64,000 nt of DNA from Streptomyces sp. HD (GCF_028369295.1 NZ_JAQMYP010000028.1:1-64000), one strand, 5' to 3'; counted from the first letter of the stretch, positions 26,099 to 35,095 are shown. Notes: generated by a model not told the origin, from the sequence alone. Made by a program: numbers and translations.

Positions 26099-27289
26099 CT
26101 ACAACCCCGCGATCGCGTTCCACCGCTTCGCGAACTCCGCCCGCTCCCCGGAAGTGATGTCCCGCGCGATCGCCAGCCGCTCGCGCATCGCCGTGTCCGG
26201 GAAGACCAGCGGGTCCTCGGCCAGGGCGGCCGTCTCCTCGTCCTTGGCGGAGGCGAGGACGTCCTGGGCAGCCGGGACCGGGCAGACGTAATTGACCCAG
26301 GCGGCCAACTCCGCTGCGACCTCGGGCTCGTAGTAACAGTCGATCAGCCGCTCGGCGTTGGTCTTGTGGCGGGCCAGATTGGGGATCATCAGGGATTCCG
26401 ACCAGAGCTCGGCGCCCTCCTCGGGGACGACGAAGCGGATGTCGGGGTCGTCGGCCTGGAGCTGGATGACGTCGCCCGAGTAGGCCTGGCAGGCCAGTAC
26501 GTCGCCGCTCGACAGGTCCTTGATGTAGTCGTTGCCGGTGAAGCGGCGGATCTGGCCCTTGCCCACCTGCTTCTCGACCTGGTCGCACACGGTGTGGAAG
26601 TCGTCCGCGGTCCAGCGCGTGATGTCGACGCCGTTGCCCTGCATGAGCAGCGCGAAGGCCTCGTCCAGGCCGGAGAGCAGGGTCACCCGGCCCTTGAGGT
26701 CGCTCGCCCACAGGTCGGAGACATGGCGTATCTCGCGGCCGAGCCTGCGGTGGTTGTACGCGATGCCGGTGATGCCGGACTGCCACGGCACGGTGTACTT
26801 GCGTCCGGGGTCGAAGGCCGGTGACCGCAGCTGTGGGTCCAGGTATTTGGTCACGTTCGGCTGACGTGCGCGGTCCATCTCCTGCACCCAGCCCAGCCGT
26901 ACGAACCGGGCGCACATCCAGTCGCTGATGACGATGAGGTCGCGACCGGTGCCCTGATGGTTCATCAGGGCGGGGCTGATCTTGCCGAAGAACTCGTCGT
27001 TGTCGTTGATCTCCTCGACGTAGTCGACGGCGATGCCGGTGCGCTTCTCGAACGCCTCCAGCGTCGGCCGCCGCCGCGCGTCCTCGTCATCGGTGTCGAT
27101 GTACAGCGGCCAGTTCGCCCAGGTCAGCCGCTTGTCGGTGGCGGAGAGATCGGCGGCGGCCCGGTCGCCGGGCGACACATAGGCGGGCCGCACACCGCAT
27201 CCGGCGAGCCCGCCGGCCAACGCGCCCCCACCGACGGCGCGCAACAGGGTCCGACGGGACGGCTGGGAGTTCATCGGGGGGAGGGCCAT
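26099..27289 (-). CDS. Second polyamine-binding lipoprotein (PotD paralogue)
   Basis: A 396-residue substrate-binding protein of the spermidine/putrescine family. The N-terminus has SRRTLLRAVGGGALAGGLAGC, a twin-arginine-like signal with lipobox LAGC near residue 32. Family segments include ANWPLYIDTDDEDARRRPTL, IRRFTGNDYIKDLSSGD and CYYEPEVAAELAAWVNYVCP, closely similar to the operon-borne PotD at 7.2-8.5 kb. No permease or ATPase accompanies it, so it may feed substrates to the other operon's transporter or act as a sensor. The start at 27289 has no good ribosome site; ATG at 27274 is an alternative. Confidence 0.87.
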   Translation of the reverse strand: MALPPMNSQPSRRTLLRAVGGGALAGGLAGCGVRPAYVSPGDRAAADLSATDKRLTWANWPLYIDTDDEDARRRPTLEAFEKRTGIAVDYVEEINDNDEFFGKISPALMNHQGTGRDLIVISDWMCARFVRLGWVQEMDRARQPNVTKYLDPQLRSPAFDPGRKYTVPWQSGITGIAYNHRRLGREIRHVSDLWASDLKGRVTLLSGLDEAFALLMQGNGVDITRWTADDFHTVCDQVEKQVGKGQIRRFTGNDYIKDLSSGDVLACQAYSGDVIQLQADDPDIRFVVPEEGAELWSESLMIPNLARHKTNAERLIDCYYEPEVAAELAAWVNYVCPVPAAQDVLASAKDEETAALAEDPLVFPDTAMRERLAIARDITSGERAEFAKRWNAIAGL

Positions 27290-27435
27290 TGCGGAAGCAT
27301 GCCGCCGCTGCCGAGGGCCGGGCAATGGACGCCCCGTCGAACGAAAGGGCCCCCACCAGACACCCTGTCGATCACGCCGGTGAAGGGGCGCGGGGAACTG
27401 CGCGACCAGCCCCCCACGCACCCGCAGGCAAGAAA

Positions 27436-28875
27436 CTACGAATCCAGCGAAGTCATCACGTGCTTGATCCGCGTGTAGTCGTCGAAGCCGTAGGCCGAAA
27501 GGTCCTTGCCGTAGCCCGACTTCTTGAACCCGCCGTGCGGCATCTCCGCGACCAGCGGGATGTGCGTGTTGATCCACACACACCCGAAGTCCAGCGCCTT
27601 GGACATCCGCATCGCACGCCCGTGGTCCTTGGTCCACACCGAGGACGCCAGCGCGTACTCGACGCCGTTCGCCCACTTCACGGCCTGCGCCTCGTCGGAG
27701 AAGGACTGCACGGTGATGACCGGGCCGAAGACCTCCTTCTGGATGATCTCGTCGTCCTGCTTCAGCCCGGACACGACGGTCGGCGCGAAGAAGTAGCCCT
27801 TCTCACCGACCCGCTTGCCACCGGCCTCCACGCGCGCGTGCGCCGGCAGCCGCTCGATGAAGCCCTCGACCTGCTTGAGCTGGTTGGGATTGTTCAGCGG
27901 GCCGAAGAGGACGTCCTCGTCGTCCGGCTGACCGGTCTTGGTGTCGGCGGCGGCCTTCGCCAGCGCCGCCACGAACTCGTCGTGGATGGCCTCGTGGACG
28001 AGGACGCGGCAGGCGGCCGTACAGTCCTGCCCGGCGTTGAAGAAGCCCGCGACCGAGATGTCCTCGACGGCCTTGGCGATGTCGGTGTCCTCGAAGACGA
28101 CGACCGGCGCCTTGCCGCCCAGCTCCAGGTGGACCCGCTTGAGGTCCTTGGACGCCGACTCGGCGACCTGCATGCCCGCCCGCACCGAACCGGTGATGGA
28201 CGCCATGGCCGGGGTGTCGTGCTCGACCATCATCCGGCCGGTCTCGCGGTCACCGGTGATGACGTTGAAGACGCCCTTGGGCAGGATCGAGCCGATGATG
28301 TCGGCGATCAGGACGGTCGACGCCGGGGTGGTGTCCGACGGCTTCAGCACGACGGTGTTGCCCGCCGCGAGGGCCGGGGCGAACTTCCACACGGCCATCA
28401 TCATCGGGTAGTTCCAGGGCGCGACCTGCGCGCAGACGCCGATCGGCTCACGGCGGACGATCGAGGTCAGGCCCTCCATGTACTCGCCGGCCGAGCGGCC
28501 CTCCAGCATGCGCGCCGCGCCCGCGAAGAAGCGGATCTGGTCGACCATGGGAGGGATCTCCTCCGACCGGGTGAGCCCGGTCGGCTTGCCGGTGTTCTCC
28601 ACCTCGGCGGCGATCAGTTCCTCGGCGCGCTCCTCGAAGGCGTCCGCGATCTTCAGCAGAGCCTTCTGGCGCTCGGCGGGGGTCGTGTCACGCCAGGCGG
28701 GGAAGGCCGCTGCGGCGGCCTCCATGGCGGCGTCCACGTCCGCCTGCCCGGACAGCGGCGCGGTCGCATACGCCTCGCCCGTCGCGGGGTTGACCACCTC
28801 GGTGGTGCGTCCGTCGGCGGCGTCCCGGAACTCACCGTTGATGTAGTTGCGCAGACGACGCAGCTCGGTGCTCAC
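27436..28875 (-). CDS. Gamma-aminobutyraldehyde dehydrogenase-like
   Basis: A 479-residue aldehyde dehydrogenase. Landmarks: CAQVAPWNYPMMMAVWKFAP, the glycine motif SITGSVRAGMQVA, catalytic Glu in LELGGKAPVVVFED, and nucleophile Cys in NAGQDCTAACRVLV. The overall pattern (AEMPHGGFKKSGYGKDLSAY at the end) is that of 4-aminobutanal dehydrogenases of the PatD type. Together with the nearby aminotransferase it would take putrescine to GABA. It is divergent from the Lrp/AsnC regulator gene, with an operator-like region between, and precedes the PotD paralogue on the same strand by 146 bases. Confidence 0.88.
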   Translation of the reverse strand: MSTELRRLRNYINGEFRDAADGRTTEVVNPATGEAYATAPLSGQADVDAAMEAAAAAFPAWRDTTPAERQKALLKIADAFEERAEELIAAEVENTGKPTGLTRSEEIPPMVDQIRFFAGAARMLEGRSAGEYMEGLTSIVRREPIGVCAQVAPWNYPMMMAVWKFAPALAAGNTVVLKPSDTTPASTVLIADIIGSILPKGVFNVITGDRETGRMMVEHDTPAMASITGSVRAGMQVAESASKDLKRVHLELGGKAPVVVFEDTDIAKAVEDISVAGFFNAGQDCTAACRVLVHEAIHDEFVAALAKAAADTKTGQPDDEDVLFGPLNNPNQLKQVEGFIERLPAHARVEAGGKRVGEKGYFFAPTVVSGLKQDDEIIQKEVFGPVITVQSFSDEAQAVKWANGVEYALASSVWTKDHGRAMRMSKALDFGCVWINTHIPLVAEMPHGGFKKSGYGKDLSAYGFDDYTRIKHVMTSLDS

Positions 28876-28979
28876 TGCCGGCCTCCTGTCAGGTCTTCAC
28901 TGTTTGTGACTGTCCACTCTCTGAGACACACACCCTAATCGGCTGGCCCACGTTTTCAACACCCCCACTGGGGCCACAT

Positions 28980-29025
28980 CTGCGAAATCCGCAGGTCTCA
29001 GTCACGTAAACGACGAATTTCATCG
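28980..29025. promoter_or_regulatory. Lrp/AsnC-type operator candidates
   Basis: In the divergent promoter between the dehydrogenase and the Lrp-type regulator, CTGCGAAATCCGCAG (28980-28994) is a palindrome with 5-base arms, and CGACGAATTTCATCG (29011-29025) is a near palindrome with an A/T-rich centre. Lrp/AsnC proteins favour such pseudo-palindromes. Binding is inferred from position only. Confidence 0.5.
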
Positions 29026-29054
29026 CCGCGACCTTGCGGAACTGTCGAGACGTC

Positions 29055-29570
29055 GTGCACAGTGACGTCGTGGCCAGTCGAAGCGCAGAGCACAGGGACT
29101 CCCGCGAGTCCAGGAACGGCGGTCCCCAGCTGGACGCCGTCTCCCTCGCCATCATCGAACAACTTCAAGAGGACGGCCGCCGGCCGTACGCCGCGATCGG
29201 CAAGGCCGTGGGCCTGTCCGAGGCGGCCGTGCGCCAGCGCGTCCAGAAGCTGCTCGACCAGGGCGTGATGCAGATCGTCGCCGTCACGGACCCACTCACC
29301 GTGGGCTTCCGGCGTCAGGCGATGGTCGGGGTCAACGTCGAGGGCGACGTGGAGTCCGTGGCCGACGCCCTGACCGCCATGTCCGAATGCGAGTACGTGG
29401 TGATGACAGCCGGGTCCTTCGACCTGATGGTGGAAATCGTCTGCGAGGACGACGACCACCTCCTGGACGTCATCAACCGACGCATCCGGGCCGTCCCCGG
29501 AGTGCGCTCCACCGAGAGCTTCGTCTACCTCAAGCTCAAGAAGCAGACCTACATGTGGGGAACCCGATAA
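29055..29570 (+). CDS. Lrp/AsnC family transcriptional regulator
   Basis: A 171-residue regulator. An N-terminal winged helix-turn-helix (IIEQLQEDGRRPYAAIGKAV with LSEAAVRQRVQKLLDQG) is followed by the RAM ligand-binding domain (VGVNVEGDVESVADAL, SFDLMVEIVCEDDDHLLDVI, IRAVPGVRSTESFVYLKL). It is 20 bases from the aminotransferase gene and divergent from the aldehyde dehydrogenase, so it probably regulates both in response to a polyamine-derived or amino acid signal. It may be the orthologue of the S. coelicolor regulator reported as EpuRI; this is from memory. The start is GTG at 29055, or GTG at 29070; neither has a strong ribosome site. Confidence 0.88.
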   Translation: MHSDVVASRSAEHRDSRESRNGGPQLDAVSLAIIEQLQEDGRRPYAAIGKAVGLSEAAVRQRVQKLLDQGVMQIVAVTDPLTVGFRRQAMVGVNVEGDVESVADALTAMSECEYVVMTAGSFDLMVEIVCEDDDHLLDVINRRIRAVPGVRSTESFVYLKLKKQTYMWGTR

Positions 29571-29597
29571 CCGTGAGGACCCGATAACCGTGAGCAC
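29564..29597. repeat. 17-bp tandem duplication at a gene junction
   Basis: CCCGATAACCGTGAG occurs twice with a 17-base period, spanning the stop codon of the regulator and the GTG start of the aminotransferase. The first GTG (29573) is followed four codons later by TAA, so only the second copy opens the long gene. Confidence 0.9.
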
Positions 29598-30963
29598 CGA
29601 CACCCCTCAGGACCTCAGCAGGACCGCGTACGACCACCTGTGGATGCACTTCACGCGCATGTCCTCGTACGAGAAGGCCCCTGTCCCCACCATCGTCCGG
29701 GGCGAGGGCACCTACATCTACGACGACAAGGGCAAGCGGTACCTCGACGGTCTCGCCGGCCTGTTCGTGGTCCAGGCCGGGCACGGCCGCGTGGAGCTGG
29801 CCGAGACCGCGTCCAAGCAGGCGCAGGAGCTGGCGTTCTTCCCGATCTGGTCCTACGCGCACCCGGCGGCCGTCGAACTCGCCGAGCGTCTCGCGGACCA
29901 CGCTCCGGGCGACCTCAACAAGGTCTTCTTCACCACCGGCGGCGGTGAGGCGGTGGAGACCGCCTGGAAGCTCGCCAAGCAGTACTTCAAGCTGGTCGGC
30001 AAGCCCACCAAGCACAAGGTCATCTCGCGCGCGGTCGCCTACCACGGCACCCCGCAGGGCGCCCTGTCCATCACGGGCCTGCCGGCCCTGAAGGCGCCGT
30101 TCGAGCCGCTCGTCCCCGGTGCCCACAAGGTCCCGAACACCAACATCTACCGCGCCCCGATCTTCGGCGACGACCCGGAGGCCTTCGGCCGCTGGGCCGC
30201 CGACCAGATCGAGCAGCAGATCCTCTTCGAGGGCCCGGACACGGTCGCCGCGGTCTTCCTGGAGCCGGTGCAGAACGCGGGCGGCTGCTTCCCGCCCCCG
30301 CCCGGCTACTTCCAGCGCGTGCGCGAGATCTGCGACAAGTACGACGTACTCCTGGTCTCCGACGAGGTCATCTGCGCCTTCGGCCGCCTGGGCACGATGT
30401 TCGCCTGCGACAAGTTCGGCTACGTCCCGGACATGATCACCTGCGCCAAGGGCATGACGTCCGGCTACTCCCCCATCGGCGCCTGCATCATCTCCGACCG
30501 CCTCGCCGAGCCCTTCTACAAGGGCGACAACACCTTCCTGCACGGCTACACCTTCGGCGGCCACCCCGTGTCGGCCGCGGTGGGCCTGGCCAACCTCGAC
30601 CTGTTCGAGCGCGAGGGTCTCAACCAGCACGTCCTCGACAACGAGGCCGCGTTCCGCGCGACGCTGGAGAAGCTGTACGACCTCCCGATCGTCGGCGACG
30701 TCCGTGGCAACGGCTTCTTCTACGGCATCGAGCTGGTGAAGGACAAGCACACCAAGGAGTCCTTCAACGAGGAGGAGACCGAGCGCGTCCTGTACGGCTT
30801 CCTCTCCAAGGCGCTCTTCGACAACGGCCTGTACTGCCGTGCCGACGACCGTGGTGACCCGGTCGTGCAGCTGGCCCCGCCGCTGATCTCCAACCAGGAG
30901 ACGTTCGACGAGATCGAGCAGATCCTGCGCGCGACGCTCTCGGAGGCGTGGACCAAGCTGTGA
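29590..30963 (+). CDS. Class III aminotransferase, putrescine/diamine type (SpuC-like)
   Basis: A 457-residue PLP-dependent aminotransferase. The PLP-binding Lys is in CAKGMTSGYSPIGA (about residue 287), preceded by VLLVSDEVICAFGRLG, and TTGGGEAVETAWKLAK contacts the cofactor phosphate. It resembles putrescine:pyruvate and related omega-amine transaminases. With the adjacent dehydrogenase it would convert putrescine to 4-aminobutanal and then GABA. GTG start at 29590; the junction with the regulator gene is a tandem duplication. Taurine- or beta-alanine:pyruvate transaminase activity is an alternative. Confidence 0.87.
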   Translation: MSTDTPQDLSRTAYDHLWMHFTRMSSYEKAPVPTIVRGEGTYIYDDKGKRYLDGLAGLFVVQAGHGRVELAETASKQAQELAFFPIWSYAHPAAVELAERLADHAPGDLNKVFFTTGGGEAVETAWKLAKQYFKLVGKPTKHKVISRAVAYHGTPQGALSITGLPALKAPFEPLVPGAHKVPNTNIYRAPIFGDDPEAFGRWAADQIEQQILFEGPDTVAAVFLEPVQNAGGCFPPPPGYFQRVREICDKYDVLLVSDEVICAFGRLGTMFACDKFGYVPDMITCAKGMTSGYSPIGACIISDRLAEPFYKGDNTFLHGYTFGGHPVSAAVGLANLDLFEREGLNQHVLDNEAAFRATLEKLYDLPIVGDVRGNGFFYGIELVKDKHTKESFNEEETERVLYGFLSKALFDNGLYCRADDRGDPVVQLAPPLISNQETFDEIEQILRATLSEAWTKL

Positions 30964-31030
30964 CGCCACCGGCGTTTCCGGCACCCCCTCCGACAGGCGG
31001 AAGTTGATCTTCCGTCTGGATGATCAACAC

Positions 31031-31077
31031 CGGCCCCGGTGCCGCCCGTTCGAGTGAGAAACGGCGGCCCGGGGCCG
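31031..31077 (+). terminator. Hairpin terminator after the aminotransferase
   Basis: CGGCCCCGGTGCCGCCCGTT pairs with AACGGCGGCCCGGGGCCG across an 8-9 base loop, a stem of about 18 bp with small mismatches. A smaller hairpin, GCGGAAG with CTTCCGT, lies just upstream near 30999-31016. Confidence 0.78.
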
Positions 31078-31196
31078 TGTGCTGTCCGGGCTCCGGGGCG
31101 ACGTCTGCCTAGCGTGCAAGTGACCGATCGGCCGAGCCTTCGTTCCCCCGCACGGGGGATCAGGTACGGAAACGGATCAGAAGCGAGGTGTACGTC

Positions 31197-31937
31197 ATGG
31201 TGGCCCCGCCGGACAACGACGTGCTCTGGGCGCGCGCCCTGCACTTCACGTACAAGGACGGCTCGCCCGCGCTCAGCGGTGTCTCTCTCGGGGTCCAGGA
31301 GGGCGAGGTCCTCGCGGTCATCGGTGCGCGCGGCAGCGGCAAGACGACCCTCCTGCACTGTCTGTTCGGTCTGCTCCCGGTGCGGCGCGGCGAAGTCTGG
31401 TTCAACAGCGTGCCGGTGCACAAGATGGGCCCGATGGCCCGTGAGCAGCTCCGCCGCGACCGCTTCGGGTGGATCGACCCGACCCCGACTCTCGTCCCCG
31501 AGCTGAACGTCTGGGAGAACGCCGCCCTGCCGTTGATGCTGCGCGGCACCAGCCGCCGGCGCGCCAAGGCGGTCGCGCTGGAGTGGCTGGAGCGCCTGGA
31601 CGTCGGCGAGGTGGCCCGCAAGCGCCCGCACCAGCTGGTCCAGGCCGAACGCCAGCGCGTCTGCATCGCCCGGGCGTTGGCCCCCTCGCCCACGGTCCTG
31701 TTCGCGGACGAGCCGACGGCGCCCCTGCACCGCAGCGACCGCACACAGGTTCTGCGCACCCTGACGACGGCGGCCCGCTCGCACGGCATCACGGTCGTCC
31801 TGGCCACCTACGACCCGGACGCGGCGCCCCTCGCCGACCGCAGGATCACCCTTCTCGACGGCCGGCGGGTGAACACCGTGCAGCTGCCCCCGGTCACCGA
31901 GTCGGAAGGCCGGGCCGCGTGCTCGCTCTCCGCCTGA
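31197..31937 (+). CDS. ABC transporter ATP-binding protein (exporter type), divergent signature
   Basis: A 246-residue ATPase of the LolD/MacB-like class. Walker A is GARGSGKTTLL (about residue 42), Walker B VLFADEPTAPL. The signature, normally LSGGQ, is LVQAERQRV, and the D-loop is altered (PTAPLHRSD rather than PTGALD). Catalysis may be weak, or the partner dimer site may differ. It overlaps the permease gene by 19 bases and must function with it. GAGG lies eight bases before the ATG at 31197. The cargo is unknown. Confidence 0.8.
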   Translation: MVAPPDNDVLWARALHFTYKDGSPALSGVSLGVQEGEVLAVIGARGSGKTTLLHCLFGLLPVRRGEVWFNSVPVHKMGPMAREQLRRDRFGWIDPTPTLVPELNVWENAALPLMLRGTSRRRAKAVALEWLERLDVGEVARKRPHQLVQAERQRVCIARALAPSPTVLFADEPTAPLHRSDRTQVLRTLTTAARSHGITVVLATYDPDAAPLADRRITLLDGRRVNTVQLPPVTESEGRAACSLSA

Positions 31938-33388
31938 CGCGCAGCGCCCGATCCGCCGTACAGCTGCGCCGCCTGCTGGTGGCGACGGCCTCCGCGGGCA
32001 CGGGCTTCCTGCTGCTGTGTGCCCTGGGGTACGCCCTGTCCCACCCGGACTCCACCGGCTCGTCCCTCCTGCGCCTGGTCTGGTGCGCACCCCCGCTGGC
32101 CGCGACGGTCCACTTCGCGCTGGCCGTGGCCCGCACCGACCCCGGCACCAAGCCCCGCCCCGGCCTCTCCGCGATCGGTCTGGGCCCGCTCCGTCTGATG
32201 GCCGTCTCGGCGACGACCACCGCCCTGTCCTGCACCCTCGGCTCGATGGTCGCCCTGCTGTTCTTCCTCCATCTGCGGGGCGACCTGACCGGCATGCCCT
32301 TCGACGGCGCGGCAGCGGACTTCCTCGCCGCGGACGCCTCCCTGCCGCTCCCGGCCACCCTGACCCTCCTGGCAGCCGCACCGGCGATCGCCTCCCTGAC
32401 GGTGGCACTGGCACTGCGCCCGAAGGCGCACCGCGCCGAGAACCGGGGCACGGCACGGGCGTACCGCCGCTTCGGCGCGTACGGCAGGGCGGTGGCCCGG
32501 GAGACGTTCGGGACGTACGGCAGGTTCGGGGCCCACTTGAGGCGGGGTGGACGCGGCGGTGAGGGTGCGTCGGACACGGCGGCGGACGGCACGGGTGCCG
32601 CAGCGCGTGCGGAGAGCGGCAGAGCCGAGCAGCCCACGCCCGTTCACAAGGCGCCGTCCGCTCGGCCGGGCGATCCGGCCCTCACGCCCGGCCCCGCCCC
32701 GGACCACCCGACGACCGACTGGACCGAAGCGGTTGCCGACCCCGCCGCCCCGGACCTCACCCTCCCCCCGGTCCCCCGCAAGCCCCCGGCCGGCCTCCCC
32801 TGGGGCATCACGGTGATCGCCGCGGGCCTGACCGTCGAGGCCTACGCGGTCCGCGCGGCGAACGGCACCACCCTCACCCTGCCCGCCGCCCTCCCCACCG
32901 GCTCCGCCGGCATCCTGTTCGGCTGGCTGCTCACCGCCCTCGGGCTCACCCTGGCCGCCCCCGGCCTCGCCCACCTCTGCGGCCGGCTGCTCCAGGCCGT
33001 ACGCCCCGGAGCGCTGCGCCTCCTGGCGGGCCGGGTGCTCATGGCGGAGGCCGTCCGCATCGGACGCCCCCTCGGCATCGTCTGCGCCGCGGTATCCGGC
33101 GCGTACGCCATGGCCATGCTCTCCGCCCCGGACGCCGCCTCCGCCTTCGGTCCGCTCACCCCGGTCGGGGTCGGTCTGGTCACCGGCTGCACCACGGCCA
33201 CGCTTCTCACGGCCGCCGTGGAGGCCAAGCAGGCCCGCGCCGACACCACCGCCGCACTGCTCCGCCTCGGCGCCCCCACCTCGATGCTGCGCAGCGCGGC
33301 CGCCCTGCGCGCCGGCGTCCTGGTCGCCTTCTTCGGCCCGCTCACCCTGATCGTGGCCGAGCTGGCGGCGCTGCCGCTGGCGCGCTGA
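31919..33388 (+). CDS. ABC transporter membrane protein (FtsX-like)
   Basis: A 489-residue membrane protein with an N-terminal helix (LLVATASAGTGFLLLCALGYAL) and further helices near residues 55-75, 95-120, 150-175, 300-325, 340-365, 400-450 and 465-485. A hydrophilic Pro/Ala-rich region (about 195-290) divides two halves. The gene begins with GTG at 31919 inside the 3' end of the ATPase gene, so the two are translationally coupled. The two-block helix arrangement recalls actinobacterial FtsX-like permeases. Substrate unknown. Confidence 0.75.
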   Translation: MLALRLTRSARSAVQLRRLLVATASAGTGFLLLCALGYALSHPDSTGSSLLRLVWCAPPLAATVHFALAVARTDPGTKPRPGLSAIGLGPLRLMAVSATTTALSCTLGSMVALLFFLHLRGDLTGMPFDGAAADFLAADASLPLPATLTLLAAAPAIASLTVALALRPKAHRAENRGTARAYRRFGAYGRAVARETFGTYGRFGAHLRRGGRGGEGASDTAADGTGAAARAESGRAEQPTPVHKAPSARPGDPALTPGPAPDHPTTDWTEAVADPAAPDLTLPPVPRKPPAGLPWGITVIAAGLTVEAYAVRAANGTTLTLPAALPTGSAGILFGWLLTALGLTLAAPGLAHLCGRLLQAVRPGALRLLAGRVLMAEAVRIGRPLGIVCAAVSGAYAMAMLSAPDAASAFGPLTPVGVGLVTGCTTATLLTAAVEAKQARADTTAALLRLGAPTSMLRSAAALRAGVLVAFFGPLTLIVAELAALPLAR

Positions 33389-33507
33389 GGCCGTCGCGGA
33401 ACCGCGCCGAAAATCCCGTACGAAAAAATCTCCGTTCGGCGATGAGTTCCGCCCGGACCCCCGGTCTACCCCACCGAACAGCAACCACCCCGATGGGAGA
33501 GACCGCG

Positions 33508-33927
33508 ATGACCGCCCCCGCCTACCAGCAGATGATCTTCGTGAACCTGCCCGTGAACGACCTCGACGCCTCGAAGAAGTTCTTCACGGAGCTGGGCTAC
33601 TCGATCAACCCGCAGTTCAGCGACGACAACGCGGCGTCCGTCGTGATCAGCGACACCATCGTCGCGATGCTGCTCACCAAGCCCTTCTACGCGACCTTCA
33701 CCGACAAGGAGATCGCGGACGCCACGAAGACCAGCGAGGTGCTGGTCTGTCTGAGCGCCGAGAGCCGCGACAAGGTCGACGAGCTGGTCGAGAAGGCCGT
33801 CGCCGCCGGCGGTACGGCCTCGGCCAAGATCCAGGACATGGGCTTCATGTACGGCCGCGCCTTCGACGACCTCGACGGCCACACCTGGGAGGTCGTGTGG
33901 ATGGACCCGGCGGCCATCGGGGGCTGA
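33508..33927 (+). CDS. VOC/glyoxalase family protein
   Basis: A 139-residue protein of the vicinal oxygen chelate fold, with the paired beta-alpha-beta-beta-beta units (IFVNLPVNDLDASKKFFTEL and the C-terminal GRAFDDLDGHTWEVVWMDP). The family contains glyoxalases, dioxygenases and resistance proteins; metal ligands cannot be assigned with confidence. ATG at 33508 has GGGAGA six bases upstream, better than the in-frame ATG at 33493. Confidence 0.85.
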   Translation: MTAPAYQQMIFVNLPVNDLDASKKFFTELGYSINPQFSDDNAASVVISDTIVAMLLTKPFYATFTDKEIADATKTSEVLVCLSAESRDKVDELVEKAVAAGGTASAKIQDMGFMYGRAFDDLDGHTWEVVWMDPAAIGG

Positions 33928-33964
33928 CAACAGCCGTGCGGCACGCGGTGCCTAGCATGGGCGG

Positions 33965-35095
33965 GTGCAGACGATGCCCGCCCATGCGGCCCACCACAAC
34001 GACCGTGAGATAGAGACGCTGGAGGAGTTCGACGCGACGGTCTCCGCGCGCGGCACCCTCACCGGATTCCGCGTCCAGGCCGTCGATCTGACGGACCGTA
34101 CGCGCGAACTGCTCGGCACGGACACGGCGGGCGCCGTCTTCCTCGGCTGCCCGATGCGCGAGGAGGCCGCCGCGAAGATACGCACCGACGGCGCCCTGGT
34201 CTTCCCGCCGGTCCCCGGCCTCCCCTTCGACCCTTACCGCGGCCTGGTCTACTCCCCCGACGAACTCTTCGCCTCCCTGACGGACGGCCCGGACGGCTAC
34301 GAGAACACGCCCGACGCCCGCGCGTACGCCTGGTTCCAGCGGACCAAGGCGGACGGCGACATCTACGCCTCCATGCTCCGCGCGGTGCACGACGACTCCG
34401 TCTCCGACGCCCTCGACGAACTCCTGTCCGGCGCCCGGGTGGTGGGCGTCATGGGCGGCCACGCGATGCGGCGCGGCACGCAGGCCTACGAGGGTGCCGC
34501 ACGGCTCGGCCGGGAGCTGGCCCGCGCCGGTCTCACGGTCGCCACCGGCGGCGGCCCGGGTGCGATGGAGGCGGCCAACCTCGGTGCGTACGCCGCCCCG
34601 TACGACGACGAGATGCTCACCGACGCCCTCCGGCTGCTGGCGAAGGCACCCGGGTTCACGCCCTCCGTCACCGCGTGGGCGACGGCCGCCTTCGAGGTGC
34701 GCGCCCGCTGGCCGAAGGGCGGCCGTTCCGTCGGCATCCCGACCTGGTTCTACGGCCACGAGCCGCCGAACCCCTTCGCCTCCCACATCGCCAAGTACTT
34801 CGCCAACGCCACCCGCGAGGACGGCCTCCTGGCCCGCTCCGGCGCGGGCGTCGTCTTCCTGCCGGGCGCCGCCGGGACCGTACAGGAGATCTTCGACAAC
34901 GCGACGCCGAACTACTACGAGTCGCGCGGTGAGCCCACGCCCATGGTCCTGGTCGATCGCACGCACTGGACGGAGAAACTGCCGACTTGGCCCCTGCTCC
35001 AGTCGCTCGCGCGGGACCGCTCGATGGAGTCCCGTATCGCCCTGGTTGACCGGATCGAGGAGGCGCCGGAGGCGTTGAAACGTCTCGGCAGTTAA
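33965..35095 (+). CDS. LOG family Rossmann-fold protein
   Basis: A 376-residue protein. The central part contains the LOG/lysine-decarboxylase-like signature: VVGVMGGHAMRRG, TVATGGGPGAMEAANLGAY, and a variant PGGxGT motif LPGAAGTVQEIF that supplies a catalytic Glu. LOG proteins release free nucleobases from nucleoside monophosphates (cytokinin activation, PpnN-type nucleotide cleavage). This longer form with a 130-residue N-terminal extension is common in actinobacteria. GTG at 33965 is the start used; an ATG four codons later is equally possible. Confidence 0.82.
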   Translation: MQTMPAHAAHHNDREIETLEEFDATVSARGTLTGFRVQAVDLTDRTRELLGTDTAGAVFLGCPMREEAAAKIRTDGALVFPPVPGLPFDPYRGLVYSPDELFASLTDGPDGYENTPDARAYAWFQRTKADGDIYASMLRAVHDDSVSDALDELLSGARVVGVMGGHAMRRGTQAYEGAARLGRELARAGLTVATGGGPGAMEAANLGAYAAPYDDEMLTDALRLLAKAPGFTPSVTAWATAAFEVRARWPKGGRSVGIPTWFYGHEPPNPFASHIAKYFANATREDGLLARSGAGVVFLPGAAGTVQEIFDNATPNYYESRGEPTPMVLVDRTHWTEKLPTWPLLQSLARDRSMESRIALVDRIEEAPEALKRLGS

